Positions 8,280 through 18,031 of a stretch of DNA of 64,000 bases are shown piece after piece. Source of the DNA: Candidatus Obscuribacterales bacterium (GTDB lineage Bacteria > Cyanobacteriota > Vampirovibrionia > Obscuribacterales > Obscuribacteraceae). The stretch's first letter is position 1, and each line of letters opens with the position of its first letter. The stretch is from contig JARLHI010000003.1 in NCBI GenBank assembly GCA_031292355.1, forward strand, positions 124,001-188,000. Direction: 5' to 3'. The position numbers and the translations under genes are program-made. The notes below the pieces were generated by a model. That model did not search any database, was not told where the DNA came from, and was given only the letters and a program-made list of their open reading frames with translations.

Positions 8280-9878
8280 CTAGTGCTGAACAGAAGCAGC
8301 CTCAGCCGCAGAAGGCACAGTGCGCCTGGCACTTGCGAGATATTCTTTGGCGACAAAAGCTGGTGATTGACCAAGCCCATCTACCTTATAGTTCAGGCTC
8401 TGCATGACACTGTCATCGATTTGATTTCCTAATTTATTTAAGGCGCTCTCAAGCTCTGGGTGCTTTTCTAATACACTCATGCGCACCACAGGTGCAGCCA
8501 GGTAAGGCGGGAAGAAGTGCAAGTCATCTTCGAGCAGACGCAAATCATACGCCTGCACATGCCCATCAGTAGCGTTTCCAGCAGCCACATCCAGCTCTTT
8601 TTGTTGAAGAGCTTTATAGGCGATGTTGGTATCAATATCTTTCACTTGCGAAAAATCGAGACCATATTTTTTCCGCAGACCAATGAAGCCATCTTGTCGC
8701 TCGGCGAATTCGGCTGGTACACCAATTGTTATGTTTGACTGATCATTCCTTAAATCAGAAATTTTCTTCCAGCGGTTACTTTTATTACAAATTAGAGACC
8801 ACGTATTATTGAAGCCAAAGGGTTTTAGCCATTTGATTTTGAAATCATTTGCATATTTTTTACTAACTATTCCCAATACAGCATCTGGTTCAACGACCTC
8901 ATTTATATTGAGGATGCTGGTTAAACTGGTGCCGGTATACTCAGGGTAAGTGTCGATTTCCCCTCGAATTAGTGCACCATGGCAGACCGCCGTTCCGCCT
9001 AGATCGAATTTTCTCTCTACTATCAAACGCGTGTTCCCTTCAATCACTTGAGCCATCAGCTCCGCGAGAATCAACTGCTCAGTAAAATGCTTGCTGCCAA
9101 TTCTAATGCGATTATCTGACGCTGTTTGGGGATGTTCGAGTGCGTAGAAAACTAGGCTGAAAACGAAAAGAAGAACTGGAAAGGTTGCAGCCAGTCTTCG
9201 TCGCAATCTTTGTTGTCTGAGATTGAGTGGCTTGTCATCCTGGCGCACAGGACGAAACCCCCACTCAGCGCAGCCAAGAGCCAGATCGCAGATAATTGCG
9301 AGAAGCCCAGATGGAATAGCTCCGAGCATAATCAAACGAGGACTGGAAAGGGCAAGACCTCGATTGATAAACTCTCCGAGACCGCCAGCACCAATAAAGG
9401 CACTTAGGGTGGCAATACCAACACAAACGACAGTAGCTGTTCTGATACCAGCGAGAATTGCTGGCGTAGCAATTGGGAAACGGACGTACCAGAGTTGTTG
9501 AAATTTATTCATGCCTATGCCACGGGCCGCTTCCATAGTGGCATCTGCGGTGCTATCCAATCCAATTAATGTGTTGCGTACAATTGGCAATAAGGCATAA
9601 AGGATTAGTGCCACCAGAGCAGGAAGGACGCCTATTTTGCCAAACGCAATCATTAGCATGACCAACAACGCTAGGCTGGGTATCGTTTGTAAGATGCCAA
9701 CGATTGTAGTAATGGGACCTCGCAAAGACTTTTTCTCAAAAGCGAGAATTGCTATTGCCAATCCCAGTACAACTGCGCACATTACCGAAACAGTTGTGAG
9801 CATCAAATGCTCAGCAATATGTTGTAGCAGTTCAGGCATCCTCTCAACGAGGAAGTCGTATAACGTTTGACCTTGCAT
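8280..9878 (-). CDS. Glycine betaine/choline-type ABC transporter, permease fused to substrate-binding domain
   Basis: A 532-residue fusion. Residues 1-~215 form an OpuC/ProW-type permease with several membrane spans and a typical EAA-like loop (ATMEAARGIGMNKFQQL). One more span (~232-250) anchors a C-terminal OpuAC/ProX-type binding domain beginning IGSKHFTEQLILAELMAQ, with the ligand-site segment TYPEYTGTSL. Such fusions tether the receptor to the channel and import betaine, carnitine or choline for osmoprotection. The gene starts three bases after the stop of the ATPase gene, forming a two-gene operon that supplies a full transporter. The precise ligand cannot be read from the sequence. 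Confidence 0.93.
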   Translation of the reverse strand: MQGQTLYDFLVERMPELLQHIAEHLMLTTVSVMCAVVLGLAIAILAFEKKSLRGPITTIVGILQTIPSLALLVMLMIAFGKIGVLPALVALILYALLPIVRNTLIGLDSTADATMEAARGIGMNKFQQLWYVRFPIATPAILAGIRTATVVCVGIATLSAFIGAGGLGEFINRGLALSSPRLIMLGAIPSGLLAIICDLALGCAEWGFRPVRQDDKPLNLRQQRLRRRLAATFPVLLFVFSLVFYALEHPQTASDNRIRIGSKHFTEQLILAELMAQVIEGNTRLIVERKFDLGGTAVCHGALIRGEIDTYPEYTGTSLTSILNINEVVEPDAVLGIVSKKYANDFKIKWLKPFGFNNTWSLICNKSNRWKKISDLRNDQSNITIGVPAEFAERQDGFIGLRKKYGLDFSQVKDIDTNIAYKALQQKELDVAAGNATDGHVQAYDLRLLEDDLHFFPPYLAAPVVRMSVLEKHPELESALNKLGNQIDDSVMQSLNYKVDGLGQSPAFVAKEYLASARRTVPSAAEAASVQH

Positions 9879-9881
9879 GTG

Positions 9882-10640
9882 CTACACCATCGCCGAGAAA
9901 TCGCGAAGTTGCTGCGCTGGTCTTTCAAAAATGCTGCGAACAAAAGCAGTGTTGGGGTTAGTCATAATTTCTCTGGCCGTACCCACCTGCTGCATCTCGC
10001 CTTCATGAAAAATAGCGATACGGTCACCCAGTGTTAGAGCCTCGAAGAGATCATGCGTGACAAAAACAAAAGTCTTTTTTAGTTTCTGCTTGATTTGAAT
10101 CAACTCTTGTTGCAGCCGGTCGCGGCTAACAGCATCGAGAGCTCCAAACGGTTCGTCCATCAGTAAATATTGCGGGTCGGTAGCTAAAGCGCGAGCCACA
10201 CCAATGCGCTGTTGCTGTCCCCCAGACAATTGCTCGGGCAAACGCTCGCCGAACTTTTCATATGGCAGTCCAACCAGTTCCAGCAATTCAATCGCTTTTT
10301 CTCGTCGTTCGCCGGGCGCCCGACCAATGAGTTTTAAACCAATTTCCACATTTTCGCATATTGTCATATGCGGAAAAAGGCCTATGCCTTGAAAAACGTA
10401 GCCAATAGAGCGTCTCAACTCGACAAGGTCATAATCAGTGTTACTCTGTTCGTCGATTAGAAGCGTTCCCTCAGATGGCTCGATCAAACGATTAATCATT
10501 TTCAGCGTTGTGCTCTTGCCACTGCCTGAAGATCCAAGAAACACCATAAATTCGCCACTAGCGATGGTCAAATTGAGATTGCGCACGGAATAGGTGCGTC
10601 CTCCGTCATAGCTCTTGGAGATGTCTTGGAATTGAATCAC
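9882..10640 (-). CDS. Osmolyte ABC transporter ATP-binding protein (OpuCA/ProV type)
   Basis: A 252-residue nucleotide-binding subunit. It has Walker A GSSGSGKST (residues ~36-44), the Q-loop YVFQGIGLFPHMT, the signature LSGGQQQR, Walker B YLLMDEPFGALD and the switch histidine in FVTHD. The GIGLFPHMTICENVEIGL segment is characteristic of the quaternary-amine uptake group. There is no C-terminal CBS pair, unlike the longer OpuA/ProV proteins. It is the first gene of the operon with the fused permease/receptor and powers import at the inner membrane. It is divergent from the DUF427 gene, with about 80 bases between that must hold both promoters. Confidence 0.93.
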   Translation of the reverse strand: MIQFQDISKSYDGGRTYSVRNLNLTIASGEFMVFLGSSGSGKSTTLKMINRLIEPSEGTLLIDEQSNTDYDLVELRRSIGYVFQGIGLFPHMTICENVEIGLKLIGRAPGERREKAIELLELVGLPYEKFGERLPEQLSGGQQQRIGVARALATDPQYLLMDEPFGALDAVSRDRLQQELIQIKQKLKKTFVFVTHDLFEALTLGDRIAIFHEGEMQQVGTAREIMTNPNTAFVRSIFERPAQQLRDFSAMV

Positions 10641-10718
10641 TGTGCCACAATTAAGACCGACGGCTAGCTGTTGGGTTGTCCAGAGAGCTATTATCTAAAC
10701 ACAAACAAGGACTTTATC

Positions 10719-11003
10719 ATGCCGAAAGCTATATGGAACGGAAGTGTTATTGCTGAGAGTAATGATTGCGAAAAGGTAGAGGGAAATTTTTATTTTCCGC
10801 CCGACTCTTTAAAGAAAGAGCACTTCTCAGAAAGCTCAACCACTAGTGTTTGTGGTTGGAAGGGGACTGCAAATTACTTCAATGTTACTGTTGGTGACTC
10901 GGTTAATAAGGACGCCGCTTGGGTTTATCGAACGCCCAAAGATGCCGCCAAACAAATCACAAACTACGTTGCTTTTTGGAAAGGCGTGGAAGTGCAACCC
11001 TAG
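10719..11003 (+). CDS. DUF427 domain protein
   Basis: A 94-residue single-domain DUF427 protein, a widespread small family without a firmly known function. The hallmark order is complete: KAIWNGSVIAES, VEGNFYFPPDSL, a Cys-Gly-Trp-Lys-Gly turn (CGWKGTANYFNV), NKDAAWVYRTPKDAA and the terminal YVAFWKGVEV. The ATG is chosen because homology begins there; an upstream in-frame start would add 16 residues without support. Single gene, divergent from the osmolyte transporter. Confidence 0.92.
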   Translation: MPKAIWNGSVIAESNDCEKVEGNFYFPPDSLKKEHFSESSTTSVCGWKGTANYFNVTVGDSVNKDAAWVYRTPKDAAKQITNYVAFWKGVEVQP

Positions 11004-11246
11004 CATGCGCGCTTAGACTCCTAGGGCGAAAGCCTGCAATTCCTTTTTCAATTGGTTTGCAGTTTGATATGGCCGGCCAGGTTCGCCAAAGCACCCTTAA
11101 GCAGCTTAGCGGATTTTCATATTCTTACCCTTTGTGCGTAATTACCCCAATTCGATTGGTCCTTTTAATTTGTCGAAAGCCGCTCCACGTCTTAAGATAC
11201 ACGGGTAATGAAGATATCTTTCTCTTCGCCTTACAGGGGAGTCGTC

Positions 11247-12773
11247 GTGGTCGATCAACTTATTACTGAGGATGCTAAGCCCAAAGATCCTGCGACAGAA
11301 ATCCAGAGACTCTCGCCTGGTGCGCAACTTAAGCTTGCCGATGCTGGTAAGGGCACGTTGGGGCGTCAAACCAGCCACGAGACCAGAATCGCAGACAATG
11401 TCAAAGAACTGAGCGTACCCGCCATAGAAACCGACGCTACGCGTTCGGTACAGAAATCTACAGAAAGGCTGACCGCAGACAATCATCAAAATGAAAATTT
11501 AAGTGCCCAGCAAAAATCTGAATTAGATCAGTCAATCAGCAAATTTCTGGCGGTGGCCAAAGAAAAGAATTTAAGTGCCGATGAAATTAGCCGCACACTA
11601 GATGCCACTTCTAAGCTTCTGGAAGGAAAGACAGATGACGATTCTAGCAAAGCACTCTCGGCTCAAGACCGAGCCTGGCTAGCTGAAAGTGTCATGCACA
11701 ATGTAGCTAATTCTCAACGTGTCGATCAAGGTTTTCACAACACCTGCAATATCACCGCCATCTCTAAAAGAGTAATGGCAGATGATCCAGCACGCGTCGC
11801 CGAGATGGTTTCCTTTGTTGGTCTTCATGGATTTTATCGAGCCGCAGATGGTGCCCTTATCAAGCTCGATAGTCAAAGTCTAAAGCCAGACACAGAAGCT
11901 GCCGGCGGTGAGACTGAAGACAATAAAAGGAATTATGCCAGTCAAGTTTTTGCAGTCGCCGCAATCAACAATTTCTGGCAAAGACAATTTCCGCCTCACC
12001 AATATATTCAGCACAGTCCGACCGGTCAGGGCGATACCGGCGAGAGGCTGATTAATTTCACAGGCAAAGAAGAAGTTGGCAGCGATGGCAAAGTGCTCGA
12101 TCATCCAAACTTAGACTGTCGAGCGATGATAACTATTGGTCGAGAGCTGGGTATCAAAGATAATTTTCTAATTGCGAATTCAAAAGCCGATGCAGCAGCT
12201 GGGGCCCTTGTAGACTCCGCTGATGGTCTCGGCAAGACCCTTGAAACCATGCAAAACGATGGTCGCCTTCCTGCTGTAATTTTCGTCAGGACCGACAACA
12301 AACTATTTACCGGGGCGTATAACTCTGGTGATACTGGAGGTTGGCACGTTATTACTGTCGATCATTATGACGCTCAGACAGGTAACGTGCACATTAGCAA
12401 TCAATGGGGACAAGCAAACGATAGAGAGGTTCCTCTCAATTTGCTTTATGATGCGACGTTGCCTCCAGCACTCTGGGAAAAGAGCCCCGGCTATATGGAT
12501 CGTGCTCAGTTCGAACGTTATCACCAATACATGGCCGATGGTGGCGCCGGACTCGACAAAAATGGTGTTGTCTCTAAGACAGATATGGAGATATTCTTGC
12601 AGCGTTCCAGAAAGGAACTGCAAGAGGAATTGCCACCAGAAGTAGTGAATAAGCTAGCTACATTGCACAATCGACTCGAAAAAGCCGAGGCAGAGCAGGA
12701 CAGCAACACAATCAGCCTGATAATGGGCGAGATTGATTATCTCCGGCAAGCCTGGAGCGGTCAGGGCCGTTGA
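11247..12773 (+). CDS. Putative papain-like cysteine peptidase, paralogue 2
   Basis: A 508-residue paralogue of the protein at 2512-4371. It shares the helical lead-in (SAQDRAWLAESVMHN), HNTCNIT with Cys167, NRNYASQVFAVAAINNFW, GQGDTGERL, GGWHVITV with His367, and SNQWG with Asn385. Cys-to-His spacing (200) and His-to-Asn spacing (18) resemble paralogue 1 (205 and 22). A C-terminal helical segment also matches. I place the start at GTG 11247 because AGGGGAG lies five bases upstream and the N-terminus then mirrors paralogue 1 (Met-Val-acidic). ATG 11208 would add 13 residues. There is no signal peptide. The N-terminal disordered part is shorter and the Gly/His linker is missing. A catalytic role is inferred only. 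Confidence 0.6.
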   Translation: MVDQLITEDAKPKDPATEIQRLSPGAQLKLADAGKGTLGRQTSHETRIADNVKELSVPAIETDATRSVQKSTERLTADNHQNENLSAQQKSELDQSISKFLAVAKEKNLSADEISRTLDATSKLLEGKTDDDSSKALSAQDRAWLAESVMHNVANSQRVDQGFHNTCNITAISKRVMADDPARVAEMVSFVGLHGFYRAADGALIKLDSQSLKPDTEAAGGETEDNKRNYASQVFAVAAINNFWQRQFPPHQYIQHSPTGQGDTGERLINFTGKEEVGSDGKVLDHPNLDCRAMITIGRELGIKDNFLIANSKADAAAGALVDSADGLGKTLETMQNDGRLPAVIFVRTDNKLFTGAYNSGDTGGWHVITVDHYDAQTGNVHISNQWGQANDREVPLNLLYDATLPPALWEKSPGYMDRAQFERYHQYMADGGAGLDKNGVVSKTDMEIFLQRSRKELQEELPPEVVNKLATLHNRLEKAEAEQDSNTISLIMGEIDYLRQAWSGQGR

Positions 12774-12803
12774 TTTAACGAACTTGATTGCTTGCGTCCT
12801 AGT

Positions 12804-14444
12804 CTAGCGTGTTTGACCGGGCACTGTCGGTGGTTCTCTAGGAGCCTCAGGTTGTCCTGCAAACGGCGTCTGTTGTAGGTTATTGGTTGTACCGTTCACC
12901 GCAGCCTGACCAGGTGTGCCACCGGGTTTAGAGCCCAACGCATTTGGTGTTTGCTCAGGTGGACTGCCTACTGGTGTTGCACTACCCAGCGGCGAACTTT
13001 CCAGCAGAGATTTAGGTTTTGGTCCCATCTTCAATCCGGGAGGTCCAATCATATTGCCGGATGGGGCAGCAGGAGCGTCTCCAACAGCGAGATCTTTGAC
13101 TTTCGGTGCGACTTTCGTGCCTTCTCGTAAATCGTCCGATGGATCGACTACAACAGTGTCACCATCCTTGATACCACTGGCAATTTCAGTAACGCGACCA
13201 TAGTCGCGACCAATTTGTACCTGTTGATAGTGAACCACGTTATCTGGCTTCGAAACACGAGCTACATATTCGCCATCTGGTTCTGCGACAAGGCAGCCGC
13301 TTGGCAATAGGACCGGCGGATTTGGCACATTAGTAATGAATTTCACCTGCGCGTATGTGCCTGGTTTAAGTACATTGTCTGGGTTTGGAATATGCACTTC
13401 TGTTTGCATCGTTCTCGAGACTGGATCTAAGGCTCCAGCAACGTGCTTGACGATTCCGATAAACACTCGATTTGGATACTCAGCTACCAGAATTTGCGCT
13501 TGTTGACCAACATAGATGCCCTGATAAGAAGCCTGCGGCACATAGACGTACACACGCAAAACATTGGTTCTGACCATGCGCAGAAGCTCTAAATTAGACG
13601 AGCCGCTGCCTGATGAGATGAGAGCACCAGCGTCAACGTTTCTAGCTGTGATGACACCATCAGCTGGAGCTTTAACATCTTCAAACGAAACTAGAGCCTC
13701 GAGCCGTTCGACATTGGCCTGGGCGGATTTGACGGCTGCTTCAGCGACAGCAATTCGCTGTTTGGCTGCCGAAATTTGCGCGGCTGATGCATTTTGAGCT
13801 GCAATGACTGAATCCAAAGCGGCATTAGTGGATTGAACGTCGCGTACACGTGAATCCTTTTGTTCAAAACTGACGGCGCCTTCTCCGGCGAGTTCGTTGT
13901 AACGAACAACCTCGGTTTTGGCGAAAATCAAATCTGCTTTGGCTTTTACAACATTGGCTTTTGCTGTGGCGAAATTGGCTACAGCTTGCTTTTCGTCGGC
14001 CTTGCTGCTCTCTAAAGTGGCTTCGGATTGCACCACATCTGATTTAGCCTGTTGCAGCTGCTTATCTAGCTCTGGGGTCTCAATTGTGGCAAGAAGCTGG
14101 CCGGTTTTCACTCGATCGCCAATATCGACGAAACGCTTTTTCAAAAAGCCATCTGTTCTTGCATAAATCGGAATGTCTTGAATGGCCTGAACACTCGCTG
14201 GCAATAAGAGCTGCTGCAGATTGGGAGCTTTTTTAGCGACAATTACATTAACAGGCGGGACAGCTGCTGCAAGGACGTCCTCTGTGTGTTTCAGGTCTTC
14301 GTGGCGGGCAATCCGCGGCAAGATTCCAAAAACTAAAAGCAAAACTAAAGCCACTCCCACAATGAACGAAAAAATCATTATTGGCGCTTTTTTGACCGGC
14401 GTTTCTGCTGTTATTGTGCGGTGCACTTCTGTTTCAGTTGCCAC
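12804..14444 (-). CDS. RND efflux periplasmic adaptor (membrane fusion protein)
   Basis: A 546-residue adaptor of the AcrA/MdtA type, bridging the inner-membrane RND pump to an outer-membrane channel. A signal-anchor helix (~residues 22-44) is followed by the split lipoyl half PIYARTDGFLKKRFVDIGDRVKTGQLLATIETPELD. A long alpha-helical hairpin rich in Ala/Gln/Lys (~110-245) comes next, then the second lipoyl half VKAPADGVITARNVDAGALIS (described by position ~255-275) and a beta-barrel with ISSGSGSSNLELLRMV. The last ~90 residues are a Pro/Gly-rich tail not normal for the family. It is downstream of the pump gene with 42 bases between. No TolC-like gene is adjacent. Confidence 0.93.
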   Translation of the reverse strand: MATETEVHRTITAETPVKKAPIMIFSFIVGVALVLLLVFGILPRIARHEDLKHTEDVLAAAVPPVNVIVAKKAPNLQQLLLPASVQAIQDIPIYARTDGFLKKRFVDIGDRVKTGQLLATIETPELDKQLQQAKSDVVQSEATLESSKADEKQAVANFATAKANVVKAKADLIFAKTEVVRYNELAGEGAVSFEQKDSRVRDVQSTNAALDSVIAAQNASAAQISAAKQRIAVAEAAVKSAQANVERLEALVSFEDVKAPADGVITARNVDAGALISSGSGSSNLELLRMVRTNVLRVYVYVPQASYQGIYVGQQAQILVAEYPNRVFIGIVKHVAGALDPVSRTMQTEVHIPNPDNVLKPGTYAQVKFITNVPNPPVLLPSGCLVAEPDGEYVARVSKPDNVVHYQQVQIGRDYGRVTEIASGIKDGDTVVVDPSDDLREGTKVAPKVKDLAVGDAPAAPSGNMIGPPGLKMGPKPKSLLESSPLGSATPVGSPPEQTPNALGSKPGGTPGQAAVNGTTNNLQQTPFAGQPEAPREPPTVPGQTR

Positions 14445-14486
14445 GTTTCACCTTCGGCTTGTTGTGCCTTTATTCACTGATCGGCG

Positions 14487-17400
14487 CTATACGCTTGATA
14501 TTGCACGTTGTTGGGCTTCAGCTTCTTCTTTCATTCTTTTGCGGTCGTCGCGACCTCTAATCAAGCTAAATACATTGGGGACAAATAGTAACGTAGCAGT
14601 CGTAGCCACAAGTAGTCCGCCTATTACCGCTCTTCCCAAAGGCGCATTCTGGGCACCACCTTCTCCCACACCAATAGCCATGGGCAGCATACCTATTATC
14701 ATAGCCGATGCCGTCATGACAACAGGGCGAAAGCGGGTATGACCCGCATTCAGTGATGCTGTCAGAGCGTCGTGACCTTCTTCCATCTGTTCGTTGGCAA
14801 ATGTGATCATCAAGATACTATTGGCTGACGCCACCCCAATACTCATAATCGCCCCCATCAAAGCGGGCACGCTAAAAGTTGTCTGGGTGGCAAACAACCC
14901 CCAAAGAATACCCGCACCAGCCCCAGGTATAGCCATCAAAATAATCAATGGGTCCATCCAAGACTGGAAGTTAATTACAAGTAGGAGGTAGACCAGGACC
15001 ACGGCGCCCGCCATGCCAAAGAGCAAGCCGCTAAAAGCGCTATTCATGCTGTCAGCCTGACCTCTGATTTGAATCGTGCTGCCACGAACAAGTTTGGGTT
15101 CAACGTCTTTGATGATTTTATTGATGTCGGCTGTGACTCCACCTAAATCTCGATCTTGAATATTCAAGTAAATGTCATAGACGTTCTGAATGCGGTAATG
15201 ACTGACGATACCGTATGTGGCACCACGTCGCACTGATGCTAAATTGTTGAGAATCTGCGGTGTTTGTCCCTGATTACCACCGTTTTGACGCACTGCTGCA
15301 AGAGTGCCCCCGGTGAGAATGGTGCCGTTTGTAAAAGGAGTACGCATGATGTCATCGATACTCTGCAACTTATAAGTGGGAGTTTGTGTGGCGAGGTTAT
15401 AGTTAACACCATTAGCTGGATTGACCCAGAAGTTGGGCGATACCTGGAAGCTTGAACTTAAAGTGGTGAGTAGCGAATTGGCGATGTCTCTTTCGGTGAA
15501 ACCAAGCTGACCAGCGCGACTGCGGTCAACGTCAATTTTCAGCTGAGGCTCATTGACGACCTGGTGGATAACGACATCAACAGCGCCTGGCACATGCGCT
15601 ACTTTTTCGCGCAGCAATTGAGCTATAGCGTAATTGCTTATTTTGTCTTTGCCCAGAATCTGAATATCGATTGGCGCTGGCAATCCGGCGTTCAAAATCT
15701 GACTGACGATATCTGCCGGTTGAAAGAAATATTTGACCTGTGGAAAGTCTTTGCTCAGCATCTTTCGCAGTTCTTTCGAATAATAGAACGTCGAATTTTT
15801 GTGTTCTTCTTTCAAAGAAATGAGAATCTCACCATCGAAATCACTCATGGTGATGTTGTCACCATAGGCTAGATTGATACCACTTGTCGGCAAACCAATG
15901 TTGTCCAGAATCGCTTCCAAATCCGAGTCTGGAATAATTTTGTGTATGCCATCTTCGATTTCATGGAAAATCTTCTCAGTTTCTTCAATACGTGTTCCTG
16001 TTGGCGCAACAACATGCAGACGCATTTGACCGGCATCCACAGCTGGGAAAAAGTCTTCGCCGATAAAGGGCAGCAGACAATATGAAACAGCATAAAAGAT
16101 TACAAAAACGCTGAGGCCTAAAATACGATGATGCAAAACGAAGTGAAGCATTTCGGTATAAAAGTCACGACAGGCATTGAAACCATTGTCGACCGCTTTG
16201 CTGATTTTGCCAAAGAAATTCAATTTGGGAGGATTGGCCTGATACTCAGGAGAATGCAAATGCTGCTCTGCGGCGAGCAGAAATCTTGCCATTACAGGCA
16301 CAAGTGTTCTCGAGAGAAAATAAGACGCCATCATGGCAAATATGACGGCAAGACCCAAAGGCACGAATAGTGAACGTGCAGGCTCGTTCAGAAAAATAAC
16401 GGGAATGAAAACAATACAAATAGAAATCGTAGAAACGAACGTCGGTACAGCAATTTGCTGAGCGCCATCGAGGATAGCCTTTTCAATGTGTTTGCCGAGT
16501 GCCATATTTCTGTGGATGTTTTCAACTTCTACAGTGGCATCATCTACGAGCATGCCTACAGCCAGAGATAATCCACCAAGGGTCATCGTATTAATTGTTT
16601 GACCGAGAAAATTTAAACAAGTGATCGAAGCCATAATAGAAAGTGGGATCGATACAGCCACAATACATGTGCTGCGCCAGCTGCCCAAAATCAATAGTAT
16701 GAACAATGCTGTAAGAGTAGCCGCAGTGACAGCCTCGCGCACCACTTCATTAACAGCGGCTGCAACGAAAACAGATTGATCAGAAAGAAGTGTGACATGC
16801 AAGCTTGGTGGCAATGTCTTCAATACTTCAGGTAATTTTGCACGTACCGCTTTCACCACACTGATAGTTGAGGCGCCACCTGCTTTAAGACAGTTGAGCA
16901 AAGTCGAACGTCTGCCATTCTGGTCGACGATATTGGTCTGCACAGCGTATCCATCATGCACAGTAGCCACATCGCGCATGTAAATGGTGGCGCCATTGAC
17001 TACTTTTAACGGCAAGTTATTAAATGTCTCAATTGCCTGCGGACTATTATTTAATTGGACTGCGTATTCAGTCTCGCCGATTTTGACGGTGCCCGACGGA
17101 ATAATAATAGCCTGGGCATTGAGAGCACTGACGACGTCGTTTGGTGATAGGCCTTTACCAGACATCAAATCCGGGTCGAGGTCGACCATTACCTGTCTTT
17201 GTTTGCCACCATAAGGCAAAGGTATCTGTACGCCAGGCACTGACGATAATTGCGTACGAATGAAATTTAAACCGAAGTCGTATAGTTCAGACTCTGATAA
17301 CGTTTTACTACCCAATCCCAGCTGCAAGATAGGCACGTCTGATGCACTAAAAGAAGTAATCAAAGGTGGTGTCATCCCCGGCGGGAATGTTTTCAGCAAG

Positions 17401-17744
17401 GTCTGACAAAGCGCTGCAACTGTTCCTACGGCCTTACCGACATCACCACCCTGGTGCAAATAAATCTTGATGATGCACAAACCTTGCAAGGACGAAGACT
17501 CGATATGATCGATATCACTTGTAACAGTGGTAATAGCACGTTCACAAATTGTGGTGATACGATTTTCGACTTCAATTGGCGGCAATCCGCTATATGACCA
17601 GATGACGGAGACAACAGGCAAATTGATGAACGGGAAAATATCAATGGCCATTCGCGAGATGCTGACGAATCCCAGAATGGCTATGAACATTGAAACGACG
17701 ACAAATGTGTAAGGCCGCTTTAGAGCTAGCTCGACGATCCACAT
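14487..17744 (-). CDS. RND efflux permease (HAE1/AcrB family)
   Basis: A 1085-residue proton-driven inner-membrane exporter. It has the two-fold RND plan: a first span (RPYTFVVVSMFIAILGFVSI), a large porter domain, the membrane block with the proton-relay pair in GMLVDDATVEVENIHRN, then a repeat of the pattern with GVASANSILMITFAN in the second half and RFRPVVMTASAMIIGMLP near the end. Length and motifs fit the hydrophobic/amphiphilic efflux group rather than the heavy-metal group, though the substrate cannot be read. First gene of an operon with the adaptor. Two TGATGTCA repeats lie 170-200 bases upstream and may be regulator sites. Confidence 0.94.
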   Translation of the reverse strand: MWIVELALKRPYTFVVVSMFIAILGFVSISRMAIDIFPFINLPVVSVIWSYSGLPPIEVENRITTICERAITTVTSDIDHIESSSLQGLCIIKIYLHQGGDVGKAVGTVAALCQTLLKTFPPGMTPPLITSFSASDVPILQLGLGSKTLSESELYDFGLNFIRTQLSSVPGVQIPLPYGGKQRQVMVDLDPDLMSGKGLSPNDVVSALNAQAIIIPSGTVKIGETEYAVQLNNSPQAIETFNNLPLKVVNGATIYMRDVATVHDGYAVQTNIVDQNGRRSTLLNCLKAGGASTISVVKAVRAKLPEVLKTLPPSLHVTLLSDQSVFVAAAVNEVVREAVTAATLTALFILLILGSWRSTCIVAVSIPLSIMASITCLNFLGQTINTMTLGGLSLAVGMLVDDATVEVENIHRNMALGKHIEKAILDGAQQIAVPTFVSTISICIVFIPVIFLNEPARSLFVPLGLAVIFAMMASYFLSRTLVPVMARFLLAAEQHLHSPEYQANPPKLNFFGKISKAVDNGFNACRDFYTEMLHFVLHHRILGLSVFVIFYAVSYCLLPFIGEDFFPAVDAGQMRLHVVAPTGTRIEETEKIFHEIEDGIHKIIPDSDLEAILDNIGLPTSGINLAYGDNITMSDFDGEILISLKEEHKNSTFYYSKELRKMLSKDFPQVKYFFQPADIVSQILNAGLPAPIDIQILGKDKISNYAIAQLLREKVAHVPGAVDVVIHQVVNEPQLKIDVDRSRAGQLGFTERDIANSLLTTLSSSFQVSPNFWVNPANGVNYNLATQTPTYKLQSIDDIMRTPFTNGTILTGGTLAAVRQNGGNQGQTPQILNNLASVRRGATYGIVSHYRIQNVYDIYLNIQDRDLGGVTADINKIIKDVEPKLVRGSTIQIRGQADSMNSAFSGLLFGMAGAVVLVYLLLVINFQSWMDPLIILMAIPGAGAGILWGLFATQTTFSVPALMGAIMSIGVASANSILMITFANEQMEEGHDALTASLNAGHTRFRPVVMTASAMIIGMLPMAIGVGEGGAQNAPLGRAVIGGLLVATTATLLFVPNVFSLIRGRDDRKRMKEEAEAQQRAISSV

Positions 17745-17915
17745 GCAACAAATGTCCCCGTTTTAGAAAATGCAAAAAATAAGCGTCTGCTAGGACCAAT
17801 ATCCACTGAGATACTGAACAATAGGCTCTCAGTGACTCGCTCAAGCTCGTTTAAAATCAAGTATAGAACGCGCTGTCCTGCAAGGATCTATACACAGCAT
17901 CGTTCAATATTAATA

Positions 17916-17946
17916 TGATGTCAAATATACGCAGAGTTTGATGTCA
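17916..17946. promoter_or_regulatory. Direct repeat upstream of the RND operon
   Basis: TGATGTCA occurs at 17916-17923 and again at 17939-17946, 23 bases start to start (about two helical turns), in an AT-rich stretch between the RND operon and the SRPBCC gene. The same octamer appears at 1765-1772 upstream of the small secreted gene. It is a candidate transcription-factor site. Confidence 0.3.
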
Positions 17947-18031
17947 TATGTTTTAAGTATAAGCGCCATAGGACCTTATTTCGGCCACTGAATCGACGCA
18001 CTAGACGGATGCAAATAATTAGTTATATTAG

